DNA of 64,000 nucleotides, from assembly GCA_019359445.1 (NCBI GenBank), contig JAHHHJ010000023.1, positions 1-64,000 of the forward strand, in the 5' to 3' direction. Numbering within the stretch: position 1 is the stretch's first letter; each line of letters opens with the position of its first letter. Below the pieces are notes generated by a model. The model was not told the origin of the DNA. It saw only the letters and a list, made by a program, of their open reading frames with translations, and ran no database searches. The position numbers and the translations under genes are program-made. Below are positions 63,594 through 64,000 of the stretch, piece by piece. This DNA is from Kastovskya adunca ATA6-11-RM4 (lineage in GTDB: Bacteria > Cyanobacteriota > Cyanobacteriia > Cyanobacteriales > Coleofasciculaceae).

Positions 63594-64000
63594 ATGAGTT
63601 CTGCTATTACACCTCCAGATTTAACCACTCCTCTACCTGACCATACTGAGTTACCAGAGTCAGACGGCACCTTTGTGAAAAACTTTCAAGAACATCCTCA
63701 AAGTATCCTGCTGACTGACTCCATTCAACCTGTATTGCAGCAGCAGCATCCCGATGGGCAATACTGCATCGGGCAAGATTCCGGCATTTACTGGCGCATC
63801 ACTGAACCACCAGAACGGGGTGCAGAAGCACCTGATTGGTTTTACGTGCCAAATGTGTCGCCAACGCTGAATGGTGAAGTACGACGTTCCTATGTTTTAT
63901 GGCAAGAATACGTTGCACCGTTGATTGTCTTGGAATTTGTTTCTGGGAATGGCTCCGAGGAGCGAGATAGAACACCAATTACAGGGAAGTTTTGGGTTTA
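63594..64000 (+). CDS. Uma2 family nuclease-fold protein, 5' part only
   Basis: The reading frame from ATG 63594 runs off the right edge of the window, giving 135 residues. The sequence matches the Uma2 family: LPESDGTFVKNFQEHPQ, GQDSGIYWRITEPPERGAEAPDWFYVPNVSP and YVAPLIVLEFVSGNG, in which the Asp of APDWFYV and the Glu of VLEFVS are the expected active-site acids. It differs clearly from the Uma2 protein at 57930-58679 and is a separate member. Its C-terminus is not visible. Confidence 0.88.
   Translation, partial: MSSAITPPDLTTPLPDHTELPESDGTFVKNFQEHPQSILLTDSIQPVLQQQHPDGQYCIGQDSGIYWRITEPPERGAEAPDWFYVPNVSPTLNGEVRRSYVLWQEYVAPLIVLEFVSGNGSEERDRTPITGKFWV

Overview
The window is a chromosomal segment of a cyanobacterium. 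The gene content shows this directly: light-independent protochlorophyllide reductase subunits (chlL, chlN), phycocyanobilin:ferredoxin oxidoreductase (pcyA), a cytochrome c6-like protein, NDH-1 subunit NdhN, the circadian redox protein LdpA, a Ycf45-type ATPase and a SigF-type sigma factor. The palindrome GCGATCGC (HIP1) recurs throughout, as is usual in cyanobacterial genomes. The species cannot be named from the sequence alone.

Layout. (1) 1-1.3 kb: the 3' end of a 5S rRNA gene, its terminator, and a decayed IS630-family transposase that carries a nested 212-bp inverted-repeat element. (2) 1.3-4.2 kb, minus strand: an ABC-2 exporter, a hydrolase-like fragment and an alpha/beta hydrolase. 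(3) 4.5-13.5 kb: an HCF173-like SDR/CIA30 protein, SigF, a Bax-inhibitor-1 membrane protein, prfB with its programmed +1 frameshift, a DUF3285-type protein, ybeY, dgkA, trpG, a degenerate metallo-beta-lactamase-fold protein and aminopeptidase P. (4) 13.6-19.6 kb, all minus strand: ndhN, two paralogous von Willebrand A proteins flanking a coiled-coil protein resembling the Slr1339 salt-stress family, ldpA and ycf45. (5) 20.2-38.1 kb: the large ribosomal protein cluster rplC-D-W-B-rpsS-rplV-rpsC-rplP-rpmC-rpsQ-rplN-X-E-rpsH-rplF-R-rpsE-rplO-secY-adk-infA-rpmJ-rpsM-rpsK-rpoA-rplQ-truA-rplM-rpsI-rpmE-prfA, closed by a rho-independent terminator. It makes ribosomal proteins, the main translocon channel, the RNA polymerase alpha subunit, initiation factor 1 and release factor 1 from one gene train.

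(6) 38.5-48.9 kb: a zinc alcohol dehydrogenase, about 1.4 kb of degenerate DNA, a small HTH-like protein, an ABC-F ATPase, gpmI, secG, a UPF0175/DUF3368 toxin-antitoxin pair, a YaaW-like protein flanked by two copies of a decayed oxidoreductase tail, and a membrane-anchored metzincin-like protease. (7) 48.9-57.8 kb: a glycosyltransferase, an MFS transporter, recO, deoC, a PhnD/PhnC pair without a permease, a GIY-YIG protein, a tandem duplication of the cytochrome c6 3' end, petJ and pcyA. (8) 57.9-60.4 kb: a small accessory block of a Uma2 nuclease-fold protein, a RelB/RelE-type pair and an uncharacterised protein with zinc ribbon, winged helix and PD-(D/E)XK nuclease features. (9) 60.4-64 kb: chlN, chlL, a small membrane protein and a second Uma2 gene that runs off the window.

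Most of the window is ordinary core genome. The least explained items are the three-domain nuclease at 59.5-60.3 kb, the vWA/coiled-coil/vWA cluster, an 81-nt stem-loop just upstream of rpoA, the nested element in the IS630 relic, and the duplicated gene tails around 46.8-47.8 kb and 56.2-56.6 kb. No tRNA gene or CRISPR array was seen.
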